This document shows, piece by piece, positions 1 through 10,228 of a DNA stretch of 64,000 nt. Under the pieces are notes generated by a model. That model was not told the origin of the DNA, did not search any database, and saw only the letters and a list, made by a program, of their open reading frames with translations. Every line of letters starts with the position of its first letter. Positions within the stretch are counted from its first letter, which is position 1. Source of the DNA: Avena insularis (lineage: Eukaryota; Streptophyta; Magnoliopsida; Poales; Poaceae); assembly GCA_023614405.1 (NCBI GenBank), contig CM042697.1, positions 187,797,189 through 187,861,188 of the forward strand, read 5' to 3'. A program made the translations under genes and the position numbers.

Positions 1-259
1 AGTTATTAGCCGTGTCATAATTAACCTGGCAATTGCTACTTGCTATGTACTTCACGTGAAACAGAGGTGTACTGTGGACCAACAGTGAGAACATGTCAGA
101 AACTTGACCTCCTCTCAAAATCATGTGGCTGAGATTTATGGTACTTCATGTGAAGAATTTGCAGTGGCACACCCGGGTACTGACACGCACTGTTGCCCAG
201 GAATACTGCCGCCGCTCGATAATACTTTTATGCGGCGCCGCGCTATAGCAACGTCCAAG
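1..259. other. unassigned left flank
   Basis: There is no convincing gene here. LINE homology stops near 260-264, inside the ORF2 reading frame, so this sequence lies at the truncated 3' end of the LINE or beyond a later rearrangement. A short palindromic motif, ACTTCACGTGAA near 49 and ACTTCATGTGAA near 143, occurs twice. No poly-T tract, which would mark the LINE poly-A tail on this strand, is visible. Confidence 0.4.
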
Positions 260-2641
260 ATTGAATAGCTTGTGCTACTGCTTTTAACAACACTTCTCTT
301 CCTCCTGCCAACAATAGCTTCTCTTCCCATCCACTAATTCTTTGGATGATTCTCTCAACCAAGAACAGGAAGCAATCACTCCTGTCCGCCCCCACAGTGG
401 CTGGTAGGCCTAAATATTTATCTGTAACAATGTTCAAGGTATTGCAAATTACTTCCCTCTCCTCGACATGAGTATTAGGACTAAAGAATATGCTTGACTT
501 GGCCTCACTCACTAGTTGTCCAGAGGCTAAGCAATACTCATCTAAAATCCTTTTTAGATATTGGGCATTAGCTTGATCTGCTTGCATAAGTATCAAGGAG
601 TCATCCGCAAACAGAAGGTTTGATATAGATGGGGCATCCCTGCAAACACGGACGCCCACCAATTCCTCCTGTAGTTCTGCCCGAGCTAGCAATCCTGTTA
701 GGCCTTCAGCACAAAGGAAAAACAGGTAAGGTGATAGAGGATCGCCCTGGTGGAGTTCTCTTGTTGGGGTGAAGATCTCACTCTCATCCGAGTTTATCAC
801 GGACCAACGACACACATGTCATAATAAGTTTTACCCATGATTGATCAAACCCCATCTTTAGCATGATCTTCTCCAAAAAACCACATTCAACGCGATTATA
901 GGCTTTGTGCATGTCCAATTTTACCGCACAAAGCCCCTTCTTCCCTTGTCTCCTCTTCTTGATGGCGTGGAAGCATTCATATGCCACCAATACATTGTCC
1001 GTGATTAAGCGACCATGGACAAAAGCACTCTGAGTTGGGCCAATGATCTCTGGTAAGATGCCTCTCAATCTGGCAGCGAGCATTTTCGAGATGACTTTAT
1101 AAACCACATTATAGAAGCTAATTGGTCGAAATTGAGTCACCTTTTCAGGAGCTTTTACCTTAGGGATCATGACGATCGTTGTCATTCCAGCCATTCGGGA
1201 TTTTACAATTGTTGACCGCATCCAAAACCTCAAACACAAGATCATCCCCAAGTAATGCAAGAATCTCTTGTAGAACACTGCGTGGAGGCCATCTGGCCCC
1301 GAGGCTTTGAGATCCCCTATATTGAACAGAGTTTTTTCACTTCTTCTGCAGTAAACGGTGCAACTAGTGTCTCATTCATATCTTGAGACACACTGGCATT
1401 TACCGCGTTTAGTATATTCTCGTTCTGACCCGTGTCTTCTGAGGTAAACAACTGTGAGAAATACCCCTTGACATGGTCCTGTAGTTGCACCCCTTCTTTC
1501 CACACTCCCGTGTCATCAAGTAGGCGGCGGATTAGATTTCTCTTCTTCCTTGATGTCGCAGCATTGTGGAAAAAAGAGGTATTCCGATCGCCATGCATGA
1601 GCCCGTTCGCCTGACCCCGTTGTAGCCAATAAATCTCTTGTTCCAAAAGATTTTCAATTAGCACTTGCACTTCCTTCTGTCTACCGATCAATTATGTCGT
1701 GGAAGGGCCCCGCTTTAGCGTTCGAGTTCCTTCTGCAACTTCGATATTCTCTTTTTTGGTCCCTTAAGTGTGTTGCGGTCCCAATCATGAAGATCAAGGT
1801 GCACCGCATTGGTTCTTGTTGCTAGCGTGGGGGCAATACCCAAAAGCTTAGCCTTCTCCCAAGCCGTTTTGACAATTTCCTCAACCGATTCTTCAGCCAG
1901 CCATCTAGCCTCAAATTTCCTCCCTCCTCCACGGCGCACAAGTGCCTGTGCATCGTGGTATTCAATATTCACCACCACCGGCCTATGATCTGATCGGTGA
2001 TGTTGCTCATTCACCGCTACAGACATAGGGAAAGCAATCTTCCACTCGGTATTACATACCGCTCTTTCGAGCCTCTCCTTTAACTCCCCTCTCCTCCAGG
2101 TGAACTTGTCACCAATAAAGCCCATGTCATGAAGATCATAGTCTGTTAAGCAATCTCTGAAATCTTGCATCATCCGAGGTGGTCTAGGGTTGCATCCCTC
2201 CTTTTCATCTAAAAACATGATCTCATTGAAATCTCCAATCATGATCCATGGTAGGACGGGTCTATTGCTAAGGGTATGAAGACAAGTCCATGAGATGTGT
2301 TTGTCCTCCCATTTGGGCTCGCCGTAGAAGCCCGTGAATCTCCATGAAACTCCACCGCTCGTTTCAAACACCACATCAATATAATTAGGATTCACATAGT
2401 CGGAAATCAATTTATTATCACTATTCAAGAATAAAACAAGGCCTCTGGCCCTTCCATCACTCTCATCAATACTCATAAAATCAAAACCTAATTTACGACG
2501 AAGAACATCTGCATTATCTTTATTTAAATGAGACTCAGACAAAAAGAGAATGTCTGGCCTCGACTGCTCTCGGAGATCCAAGAGCGAACGAACTGTCGGT
2601 GGCGAAGTTGTCGCCCAGCAGTTCCATCCACAGAGTTTCAT
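260..2641 (-). pseudogene. LINE ORF2: endonuclease and reverse transcriptase, broken
   Basis: The start is ATG at 2641-2639, overlapping the ORF1 stop as ATGA. The first 300 residues (2641-1715) are an apurinic-type endonuclease: they begin MKLCGWNCW and contain SESHLNK, MIGDFNEI and a C-terminal SDHRPV motif. After a break near 1715 the linker contains YWLQRGQANGLMHGDRNTSFF (about 1690-1317). The reverse transcriptase follows in other frames: FRPISFYNVVYKVISKMLA and KLDMHKAY (1278-784, carrying the first catalytic Asp), then QGDPLSPYLFFLCAEGL and LLFADDSL (815-243, the FADD active site). The sequence stops after the QAI of a conserved KAVAQAI block, so the C-terminal part is missing. Catalytic residues survive, but stops and frame changes make it a pseudogene. 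Confidence 0.88.
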
Positions 2642-3717
2642 TGGGACGGGTTGTCCTCCTCGGGGGAGGCCGCCAAATCATCAGATAGGATTTCCTCATC
2701 CTTCTTCTCACTGTCCTTCTTGGTTCTCTTCTTATCGCGAGGCTTAACCGGTGACTCGGTCAAAACTACGCCTTCCATTGTCGTGGCCCTCTCCTTCGCC
2801 AACAGGTCCTCCTCCTTCTCTGAAGCCTCCAAACTGGAGCCAACATCCTTCTCCTTAGAACCATCAGGCCGTTTACGTCCACTAGTGCTATCTTTATCTG
2901 TGCTATCTTTATCTGAAGCAGGAATATCAAAGGCTTCAGTATTTTCCAAACCATCAAGAGGAAAGCAGCCACACCCACGTCCAGCTCCCTGTCCTCTTTC
3001 ACCGCGTGCAGTAAAGGTTCCTGCACATCCATCCATGTCCACAACCACGGCGGCCAATGTCAGCTATCATCCACTCTCCGAAGACGTGATCCTCAGGTTT
3101 ATGAAACCCTGTTCCACACTCTTCAAATTCATGGCCTAGGAAACCACAAATCTCATAGAATTTTGGGACCTTTTCATACTTCACCATAAAGACATCTCGA
3201 GCTCCCTTCCTGATCACCGATGTAAACCTTTCCAGAGGTTTGTTCGCGTCGATCTCCACTCTGACACGAACAAAGTTTCCACCGCCCATGCCATCACTGT
3301 CCACTTTAACAAATTTGCCCACCCGTCCAGCCAAATTTTGCAAGATTTCCTTTTTTTTCACATATGCCTCAGGTATGTCATGGATCTGAATCCAGATCGA
3401 TAACCTGTCCAATATCAGCGTGGAGGGCTTCGAGTAGCCGTCATAGGGTTGGATCACAATTCCCCAATTCCTGAACAACCACGGCCCCTCCTCCACAACC
3501 TTCTTCCAATCCCCCAAACAGCCAAGCTGCGGGATGAATGTGTTACTACCGACATCAACGGAATTCTATCTTTTTTTGCCAATGCCCACTCGTAGCGCAT
3601 AGTATCCTCAGAGGCCGTCGGGCTGAAGGTCTTGTCAGTCAAAACCCTAGCCACGGCAGTCCCCCACCTCATTGGCATACTAACAAAATTCCAATTCAAA
3701 GTCAACTTAGGATGCAA
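2638..3717 (-). pseudogene. LINE ORF1: DUF4283 domain plus CCHC knuckle, frameshifted
   Basis: The N-terminal part (3717 to about 3550) reads VARVLTDKTFSPTA, typical of the DUF4283 domain of plant LINE ORF1. A frameshift near 3550 moves into the frame carrying LGDWKKVVEEGPWLFRNW and, near 3120-3160, a zinc knuckle. That knuckle reads FYEICGFLGHEFEEC, so the first of the four CX2CX4HX4C ligands is Tyr (codon TAT) where Cys is expected. A second frameshift near 3050 leads into a lysine- and acid-rich tail that ends in TGA at 2640-2638. Family knowledge says this protein binds element RNA. Here the breaks and the lost Cys argue against function. The tail overlaps the start of ORF2 by four bases. 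Confidence 0.8.
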
Positions 3718-3891
3718 TCAAATTGAGTTGTGCTGTTTTTATCTAGACAGGCAGCATAGATTTGACCATGTAGTTATGAAAAGGACGGTAGGATCAAAAT
3801 AGAAGGGCAAACAGGAGCATAACATCATTAATTCACCGAATCCTATGAAAGAACGATGAATTTAAGCAGCTGAATCACAAGTCACTCTGAC
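3718..3891. other. probable intron or LINE 5' leader
   Basis: This AT-rich stretch lies between the LINE coding start and the donor of the minus-strand exon at 3892. It may hold the LINE 5' UTR plus intron sequence of the exon's gene. No boundary can be placed from sequence alone. Confidence 0.3.
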
Positions 3892-4071
3892 CTCCAACAC
3901 GCCGACGTGGTGGACCAAGAGCCCCGGCGAGTCGGCCGCGGGGCATGAGCCCGACGCTTGGGGCAGGATTGCGGCGGCAGAGGGATCCTTCGGGCAGGCC
4001 CCCTCGCTGGCGGCGACGAGGAGGGGGATGAAGAGCAGGCTGAGCGCCGCCATGGAGACCCTCGCCGACAT
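3892..4071 (-). CDS. possible first exon of a secreted protein, APRL-like (partial)
   Basis: On the minus strand an ATG at 4071 opens 60 codons that end exactly at a candidate phase-0 donor (GGAG then GTCAG at 3892/3891). The first 24 residues look like a signal peptide: [20 protein letters not shown] followed by [16 protein letters not shown] and a second Cys come next. Known first exons of plant APR-like (secreted thioredoxin-fold) genes have a similar layout, with a signal peptide, two Cys and an end just before a GDEVTLQ-type segment. The family call is from memory and weak. The expected downstream exons would lie to the left, where the LINE sits, and are not seen. The exon is either the stranded 5' end of a gene split by the LINE or a gene fragment. 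The GC-rich stretch 4072-4250 would be its 5' UTR. Confidence 0.35.
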
Positions 4072-4525
4072 GGGCGTAGGTAGGCGGAGGGGGGCCCTAC
4101 CTAACAGATCGCGCAGGCCCCGGGCTCGTCAGCCGCCGCGCGCTCCCGGCGCCTGGGCGCGAGCGGAGGAGGGGAAGAGGCTCAGCGGAGTCGGCGTCAG
4201 CAGCCGCGAACGGGAGATGTAGATGGGGAGAGGGAAGGAAGGAGAGGAAGGGTCAGAGAAGGATGCAATTGGCTCGTTGCCTCCTTTCCTGTTGGGAAGG
4301 TCGCCCCCGTTTCTCGCGGTTCCCGTGTGGATTTTTTTTCTTTTTCCTAACCGCTAAAAAGTGCATCGAGCCGTCGTTTTCGGACCGCTTGGATTTCACC
4401 TGATCACGTCGCGTCGTATGATTCGTTCCGACACACGATAGCGTATCGGTGGCTTCCTCACACAGCACGAGCCCACCTCTCTCTGTCTGTCTCATTTTCC
4501 GTTTCCCATCCATAAGGAACTTTAA
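4072..4525. other. GC-rich presumed 5' UTR and upstream region of the 3892-4071 exon
   Basis: 4072-4250 is very GC-rich and continues the base composition of the exon. It contains a GTTAGGTAGG run on the minus strand, just upstream of the ATG. Beyond 4250 composition becomes ordinary up to the MITE. No clear TATA box was found. Confidence 0.3.
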
Positions 4526-5167
4526 GGGCACGTACAATAATGACTCAGTCTTCTCTTATGACTGTCACGTTGGATATTTGCTTAGTTGGAGAAAAGAGAA
4601 ATAAGAAAGATGATGTTGTCTTCTCTTAGCTAAGGGATGATCTCTTAAAACTAAAAAAAGGCTAATTTCTTGGTTGTATCAGGACACGTACAATGCGGTG
4701 ACGTCAGTCTTCCCTTATGCTCGCCACGTTGGATTTTTGCTTAGTGGGAGGAGAGAGAAACAAGAGATAGAGGGTTGTCTTCTCTTTCATCTCTTAGCAA
4801 TAAGAGAAGACTATTTTTCTCCATTGTACCATATGCCTTCTCTTAGTCAACCAATTTTTTACTAAAAATAGTTAGTTCTATTAATTGCTAGAGATAGCAA
4901 TAAGAGATAATGTATTGTACAAATTATATATTGTGTCTTCTCTAAATAATGTGGAGAGCTAAGAGAAGGCATGCCTTCTCTAGCATTGTATATGCCCTCA
5001 TATGTCTTCCCTTAGCAAATTAATTTCTTACTGAAAATAGACAATTCTCATTAATTCGTAGAGATGGCACTAAGGGATAATACATTGTATGATTTATCTC
5101 TAATAACTCCTCTAGATGATGTGAAGGACTAAGAGAAGACATATCTTCTCTAGCATTGTACATGTCC
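4526..5167. mobile_element. Tourist-like MITE (outer copy), TSD TAA
   Basis: Terminal inverted repeats are GGGCACGTACAAT at the left and ATTGTACATGTCC at the right. The ends are flanked by TAA at 4523-4525 and 5168-5170. A 3-bp target duplication of TWA type is the hallmark of PIF/Harbinger (Tourist) elements. The interior repeats TCTTCTCTTAG-type motifs and has no coding capacity. It is split by a second copy of the same family at 4682-4997. Removing that insert gives a continuous element of about 320 bp that aligns along its length with the insert. Confidence 0.85.
4682..4997. mobile_element. Tourist-like MITE (inner copy), TSD TCA
   Basis: This 316-bp element starts GGACACGTACAATGC and ends GCATTGTATATGCCC. 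It is flanked by TCA at 4679-4681 and 4998-5000. The outer copy resumes exactly after the duplication: TTGTATCA joined to TATGTCTTCCC corresponds to TTGTACCATATGCCTTC inside this copy. It is therefore an insertion of one family member into another and not a tandem duplication. Confidence 0.85.
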
Positions 5168-6556
5168 TAAGCTCTCTGTTTTGGTGCCATCTGCTTGCTC
5201 CGGCCGATTTGTGTTAGGTGGGTCCTAGCTGGCTGAATCGAGGCGGTTTACCGCTGCTTGGTTTGGAGACGTGTGGTTCATTGGGCGGGCATGTAGTTGG
5301 TCGTTACGTGTCGCTGCTACTCGCTAGGTGGTATCGACGGTGATTGATCCCACTGGGTCGGTTCCTTCCGGTCAACTTGCGGGATCACTGTTTGAGAGAA
5401 ATTGTCCCTCAACGCTCTCCATACGGCCGAAATACGGCGTAGACTAGCGACGGGTGCTCAGGCTCCTCCATACTCGCCCCGTTCATCTTGCGAGGTGGTA
5501 GATCGAGCTCCACCGCCCCCGTCTTTGGCGTCGTCGCTGCAGATGTCGAGTCACCACCTTCCTTTCCCGCGACGTACGCGTCTCCCTGGTTTCTCCTCTC
5601 CCGCTTGCGATGTGCGCCGCCACCTAGGGTTTAGCTGTTGCCGTCGCAGCCAGGTCGCCTCCTGTCCGCCGCTTCAGTTCCCCGCCGCCTGGTCGCCTCT
5701 TGTACTTTCTACTCTTAGTAATTCGTATGCTCTGTGAGGCAAAATATCCGAGGTTTTATTGGGTTAATTATCATGTATCCCTGTATGCATATCTTATATT
5801 AGGCATTCAGCGGATGTAAGACCTTAGGTAGCAGTCGTGCTTGATGCTATTTGGGTTGTCGACGTTGAGGCGCCATCATCTGCTTATGCCATCAGGCAGT
5901 CCCGTAATATAATACAAAACTCAGGTAGTTTCTTTTCTCATAGGTATTAGATGATGGTGATCTCGGTGCTACCAGAAAATTATTGATGTCCTCTTCCCTC
6001 TTGCCCTCTACATAAGTGCATAATCCAATTAAGATTTTGGTTCGTAGATTTGATAACTTATTGATTGTATCATTGTCTGGCTGTCAAACGAGTTACTATG
6101 GCAGCTCAATTGTAAAGTGTTGCCATATATAATTCATAGCTTCATAGTAGTCTGATGAAAATCCTATCTTTTTTCATCACAAACATAGTCCGCTTAATTT
6201 TTGTTTAAGAAGGCAACTTCATGTACGAGATGAATTTATACAGTTTACTCAGATATGTCAAGTACAGTAGTTAAGATCTTTTTGTTGTTGAATTATAATT
6301 TTGTGATGATCCTGTCAAACTAGACCGTTGTGAGATGACGCAGCAGCCATAATAATTTAACATCGGGATGTATTCTTTATTCTGAATTTTGGTATTGTCC
6401 ACTTTGCATAGTGTATATATACAACAATGCTTGACTATTGCTGTTGACTATAGCTGATATCTATTTTCCTAATAGAAAGATGATGCTGGTTGCCGATAGC
6501 CGCCGATAGTCCACCATCCGGTCTTCTATTTCCATTCCAATCCTCTCCCTCCCTAA
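5168..6556. other. low-copy-looking interval, no gene proven
   Basis: 5400-5740 is GC-rich with an open frame of about 110 codons on the plus strand and the phrase CTAGGGTTTAG, resembling a 5' UTR or first exon. I recognise no protein family. 5740-6556 is AT-rich, intron-like sequence. It might be the upstream part of the SEC14-like gene whose exons lie at 9433-9998, but no connecting exon was found. Confidence 0.25.
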
Positions 6557-6965
6557 GGCCTCGTTCGTTTAGACCCTAAATGGCATGGATTCACCTGGAT
6601 TGTGGTCCAATCCCACTCATCCAGGCCGGCAAGAAAAAATTTCCAGCCCAAACGATCTGAGGTCTTCGTTTATCCCTATACAATATATTATTCCAAACTC
6701 ATCTAGTCCATTTATACTGTCTTCGTGTGGAAAAAAATACTCACCAACAGTCCCATGGAACAATTCCAGGACACCAAAGAGCGAGCAAAACAAAAGCAGC
6801 GACGTAGACGCCAGCAATCCAATGTGGCTTAAACGAACAGATTCATTTTGGGAAAGGTTAGGAGGGATTGGTCTAACATGGATTTGGTGATGGTGTTGGG
6901 TCAACCCAATCCAAGCCTAGATTGGTTCCACGTCTGGATTTGTTTCCCATAAAACGAACGGGGCC
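6557..6965. mobile_element. Tourist-like MITE, TSD TAA
   Basis: The left end GGCCTCGTTCGTTTAGACCC matches the reverse complement of the right end, which reads GGCCCCGTTCGTTTTATGGG. TAA flanks it at 6554-6556 and 6966-6968. At 409 bp with no coding capacity it fits a non-autonomous PIF/Harbinger element. Subterminal blocks with GGATT and CCAATCC motifs also pair between the two halves, so transcripts could fold into a long hairpin. Confidence 0.82.
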
Positions 6966-9432
6966 TAATGCCGCTGCTGCTGGTCCACCCATCGGCTTTC
7001 TCTTTCCTCACTCATGGATCATCTCTTCAACGCCGGCTTCAGCCTAAACTCCAGCTCGATCTAGGTTTCGCCACTGACGTTGCCGCTATAGTCCACCCGT
7101 AGACGGCTGAGAGGAGGATGGCACAAATGTGTGGGATACCAGCCGGATACAAATCCTTCCACTGGCCGACGTGATGATTGGGGAGATGGAACATGAGCTC
7201 ATGAGCTTATGGCAGCAGCATCCGAGATCGAAAATGACTATGGTGTGGAGGCTGAGACTTGTGAGGGAAGGCACTATGTATCCACACACCAAGGGAGAGA
7301 GCAAGGTGGCAGAGCCGACGACAATAGGACCAGGTACACTCGTGGATTTAGGCTCCTTGAGTTGTAAGGTGAATCTGTGTGTGTTAACCGTGTATTTATA
7401 TGAATTTTATTGTAGAGATCTTGCTTCTTGCAAACTTTGTTTATATACTTTGTAAATGGGGAATTAAAAATTTGTAGCTCGGCTCAACTCTTTTGGTTGA
7501 TGTACTAATTACAAATACCTGATGAAAGTTGATTCTAAATCTTCAGTTTTTATATTATCTACACATGGGAGATGCACTGATTTGGAACAGAAGTTTCTAG
7601 GACTAAGCTGGACAATTGCTTAAGCACCAAAGAAAGCTGCAATCCATCAGAAAAAAGACATTTTATGTATCAAGCAAACATAAGCTGAAAATGCCTAAGC
7701 TTTGAGCATATTATTGCAGTTTTATACTCTTATCTCTGTAAGACATTTTGCAACCTTTGCACACTTAAACACTGCAATTTTTTCTTTCAAATAAGCGCCA
7801 AGAGCTTATATTATGTCAATATGGTTTTCACTTGTGTGACAATTATGCCTTTTTTGGCTATCCAGGTATTGCTAATCTCAAAAGATCAACCATAGGAAAC
7901 ACACAAATTAGAAGGGCATATTTCAAGGATCTTGAAGTGTGTTGTTCACTCCCTACACCTTCGGTAAGATATATTTATGAGCATATTTTTGGTTGGTTTT
8001 ATCTGATAACAAGGACTAAAAGCTGTGAACTAACTGTTTCTATTCATTCTTGGCTTCACTTAAGACTATATTTATTGAGATAATGTTTTGTTGCTATTGC
8101 ATGTGAACTTAAATGCAGAGACTGCTCAAATTTACCAATCATGGCATCACTATCTTTAGTCTGTGAAGTAGTTATTTTTCTTTCCTAAATGCAGAGACTG
8201 CTCCAGTGAGAATTGGGCAGGCATTTTCTGTCCCTTTTTTCTTCTTTTCAGCAAATCTTCACATCACCTCTTAGTCCATGTTCAAAACAAATAATTCCTG
8301 GTAGAATTTGTTGACATGCTAGGAGTACAAAATCTACTAATAACATAGAGTCGTTAAATTCTCATGTTAGAGAAAAACCATTAAACTCTTATACACAACA
8401 AGCCCTTGGTGGTTTGCTAATTATCTGATTGAGTACCACTAGAGAAGAGGACTACACGGACGTGTAGAAATGATTACCCTGAAGAGGTGTGTCTACCATT
8501 TAGATATTATAATAAGCAGAGTTATGTATTGTGTAGGCTGTTTAGTGCTTGAAACATAAGACTTTTTGTCTGCCCTTCTCCTTCTTCCCGACGGGCGTCG
8601 GCACGGGGTTGGCCGTGATGAACTTCCTGGGGAAGATGGGCGTCGCATTGGATACTTCGACGTCTCCCTCTTCCTCTCCATGCCTAGCATCTAGGAGTCT
8701 TGGGCCGACGCACTTCCGGCATCATCTCGGAGCACTTCCTCAAGTATGTTACCAGTACATCCTCCTCTTTATGCCCATTATCAATCAACACCGCTAATTC
8801 CCGTTAGTTTCCATCCAAGAAGTACCTATATTCCGTGGTATATATTTGGTGGTGTTTCTTGCTCAGAATTTCAGGGTACTGCCTCCTTGTGGTTTCATGA
8901 GGCGGTGTCAGCCGTGAAGTTGGGATTGACGCGCCGAGCTCGCCGGATTTAGTTCCCCTACCATGTCCCTCGTGCACTAGCTGGTCCTCTCACCAGAAAC
9001 AAGTTCTAGGCCATGTACCTCGTGGTCAAGAGCATGCCTAGGAGAGAAACACCTCTATGGGTTTGAGGAGCGGTCGGAGGCCATCAGATGGATGAAGGTG
9101 TCGTCTCTCTGTCAAGAATCACTGCCGATGTGGTGAGAATTTTCTTCCGTTGAGCGATTTTATGTGAGATGGTTAGATGGGATTCCCCTATTATGTGAAC
9201 TGCAATCTCGGATATGAGTGCACTTTTACCTCATTTTTTCTGGATCAAAATCGATGATTAAAAGTCCGGCCTTTGTGCTGGAACGAATTTAGTATGGGAT
9301 TTGGTTGGCTGCAAAAAAAATCATGTAGGGTTTGGGTAGCTATAGTGTAATAGCTTACGAAGGTACTTTTTATTCATATTATGCTTATGAAAAAATATAT
9401 GCCAACGGTTTGTACCTTTTCTCATTACTCAG
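6966..9432. other. intron-like interval, no gene proven
   Basis: Two patches look exon-like without a recognisable family. 7867-7964 encodes IANLKRSTIGNTQIR and ends at a GTAAG donor; it is vaguely like the N-terminal segment of SEC14-nodulin proteins, but too short to claim. 8570-8745 is GC-rich. The rest is AT-rich. The patches may be remnants of the gene represented by the SEC14-like exons to the right, or captured fragments. Confidence 0.25.
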
Positions 9433-9998
9433 CATGTGCATGAGAGAGTACATCAAATGTTTATTGCAAATGCTAGAACTGGTTTCAAACCGATCTGGAG
9501 CACCATGAAGGGACTTCTTGGCCCCAAAAGATCATCTAAAATTCATGCAAGAACTTCTAAAACCCTTCTAAGTTTACCATGTTGCAATATTTATGTTGCT
9601 TCATATGTAATCTTCAGTAAAAGGTTATGGGAACAAAAATACCAGAGTAGTTTCCTTAAAGCTATTGACGCAAGGTTTGTGACTATAATCAGATGTAAGA
9701 TTGATTTTGGGCTTGTGGTACATGGCTTATCAGATCATACCTGTAGCCAATACCAGAGTTTGTTTTTGTGGTTTGCGCACTTGCTCCAACCAGGGACGAT
9801 GCCTGAGGTCCAACAAAGGCCCTTGGAGAGATCCTTTAATTATGAAGGTACTTTTTTCTGAATCTCCTGATGCTTTCTTACTATATCATATTTCTTATGG
9901 TACAAGAGGGCTAAGTTATTTGTTGAAGTTGTTTATAAATTTATTTCTTATCTTAGATTGTGCATAACATGGAACCATCTGCGTTGGGAGGGACTTAG
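9433..9998 (+). pseudogene. SEC14-like (phosphatidylinositol transfer) gene remnant, four exons
   Basis: Plant SEC14 proteins bind phosphatidylinositol and phosphatidylcholine through a CRAL-TRIO domain. Exon A (9433-9546) encodes HQMFIANARTGFKPIW and ends KRSSKIH, matching the conserved HQMFIINAGPGF and KIHVLG segment. Exon B (9624-9674) encodes KYQSSFLKAIDA. Exon C (9757-9847) encodes TCSNQGRCLRSNKGPWRDP, matching the Cys-rich GTCTC and KGPW segment. A possible exon D (9957-9998) adds 13 residues and a stop. Introns keep AG acceptors. Donors after B and C are GT, but the donor after A reads GC. The frame from A to B is not clean and upstream CRAL-TRIO exons are missing, so I call it a pseudogene or gene fragment. 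The homology is confident; expression is unknown. Confidence 0.72.
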
Positions 9999-10031
9999 CG
10001 CAAATATCTGATATAGAAGAAACAATTATAG

Positions 10032-10228
10032 CGAAAACGAGGATCTCCGGGCGTTATGGTGCCCGGGCCTTATCTACGACCGTTTATTTTCTTTGAGATA
10101 GATAAGTTTCTCTGCTATTTTCTAAGTTTCTGATTGCAGTTATGAAACTATCTAGCGGAGTGAATCTTGCTCGAACGGATGGACCAGATAAGGCCTAGGC
10201 ACCCTAGCACCCGGAGAAAACCACGTTG
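10032..10228. mobile_element. Mutator-type MITE, 9-bp TSD
   Basis: CAATTATAG occurs at 10023-10031 and again at 10229-10237, a perfect 9-bp duplication as produced by Mutator-like elements. Between them lies a 197-bp element whose arms, 10044-10075 and 10186-10217, form a 32-bp imperfect inverted repeat beginning TCTCCGGG and ending GGCCTTATCT. The outermost 12 bases of each end match poorly. It has no coding capacity and lies just downstream of the SEC14-like remnant. Confidence 0.82.

Larger units (their letters stand above)
260..3717 (-). mobile_element. LINE (non-LTR retrotransposon), 3'-truncated and decayed
   Basis: The element reads right to left: ORF1 with a DUF4283-type domain and a gag-like zinc knuckle, an acidic and basic tail, then ORF2 with an apurinic-type endonuclease, a linker and a reverse transcriptase. 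This domain order is characteristic of plant L1-type LINEs. Homology ends at about 260 without the C-terminal part of ORF2, a 3' UTR or a poly-A tail. The cause is therefore a later deletion or rearrangement and not ordinary 5' truncation at insertion. At least two frameshifts in ORF1 and several breaks in ORF2 make it inactive. No target-site duplication could be identified. The 5' end is not sharply defined; 3717 is only the start of recognisable coding sequence. Confidence 0.9.

Noticed and set aside
5402..5737. 111-codon frame starting in GC-rich DNA
   Set aside because: No recognisable domain and low-complexity Pro and Ser content. It may be a 5' UTR and was kept only as interval description.
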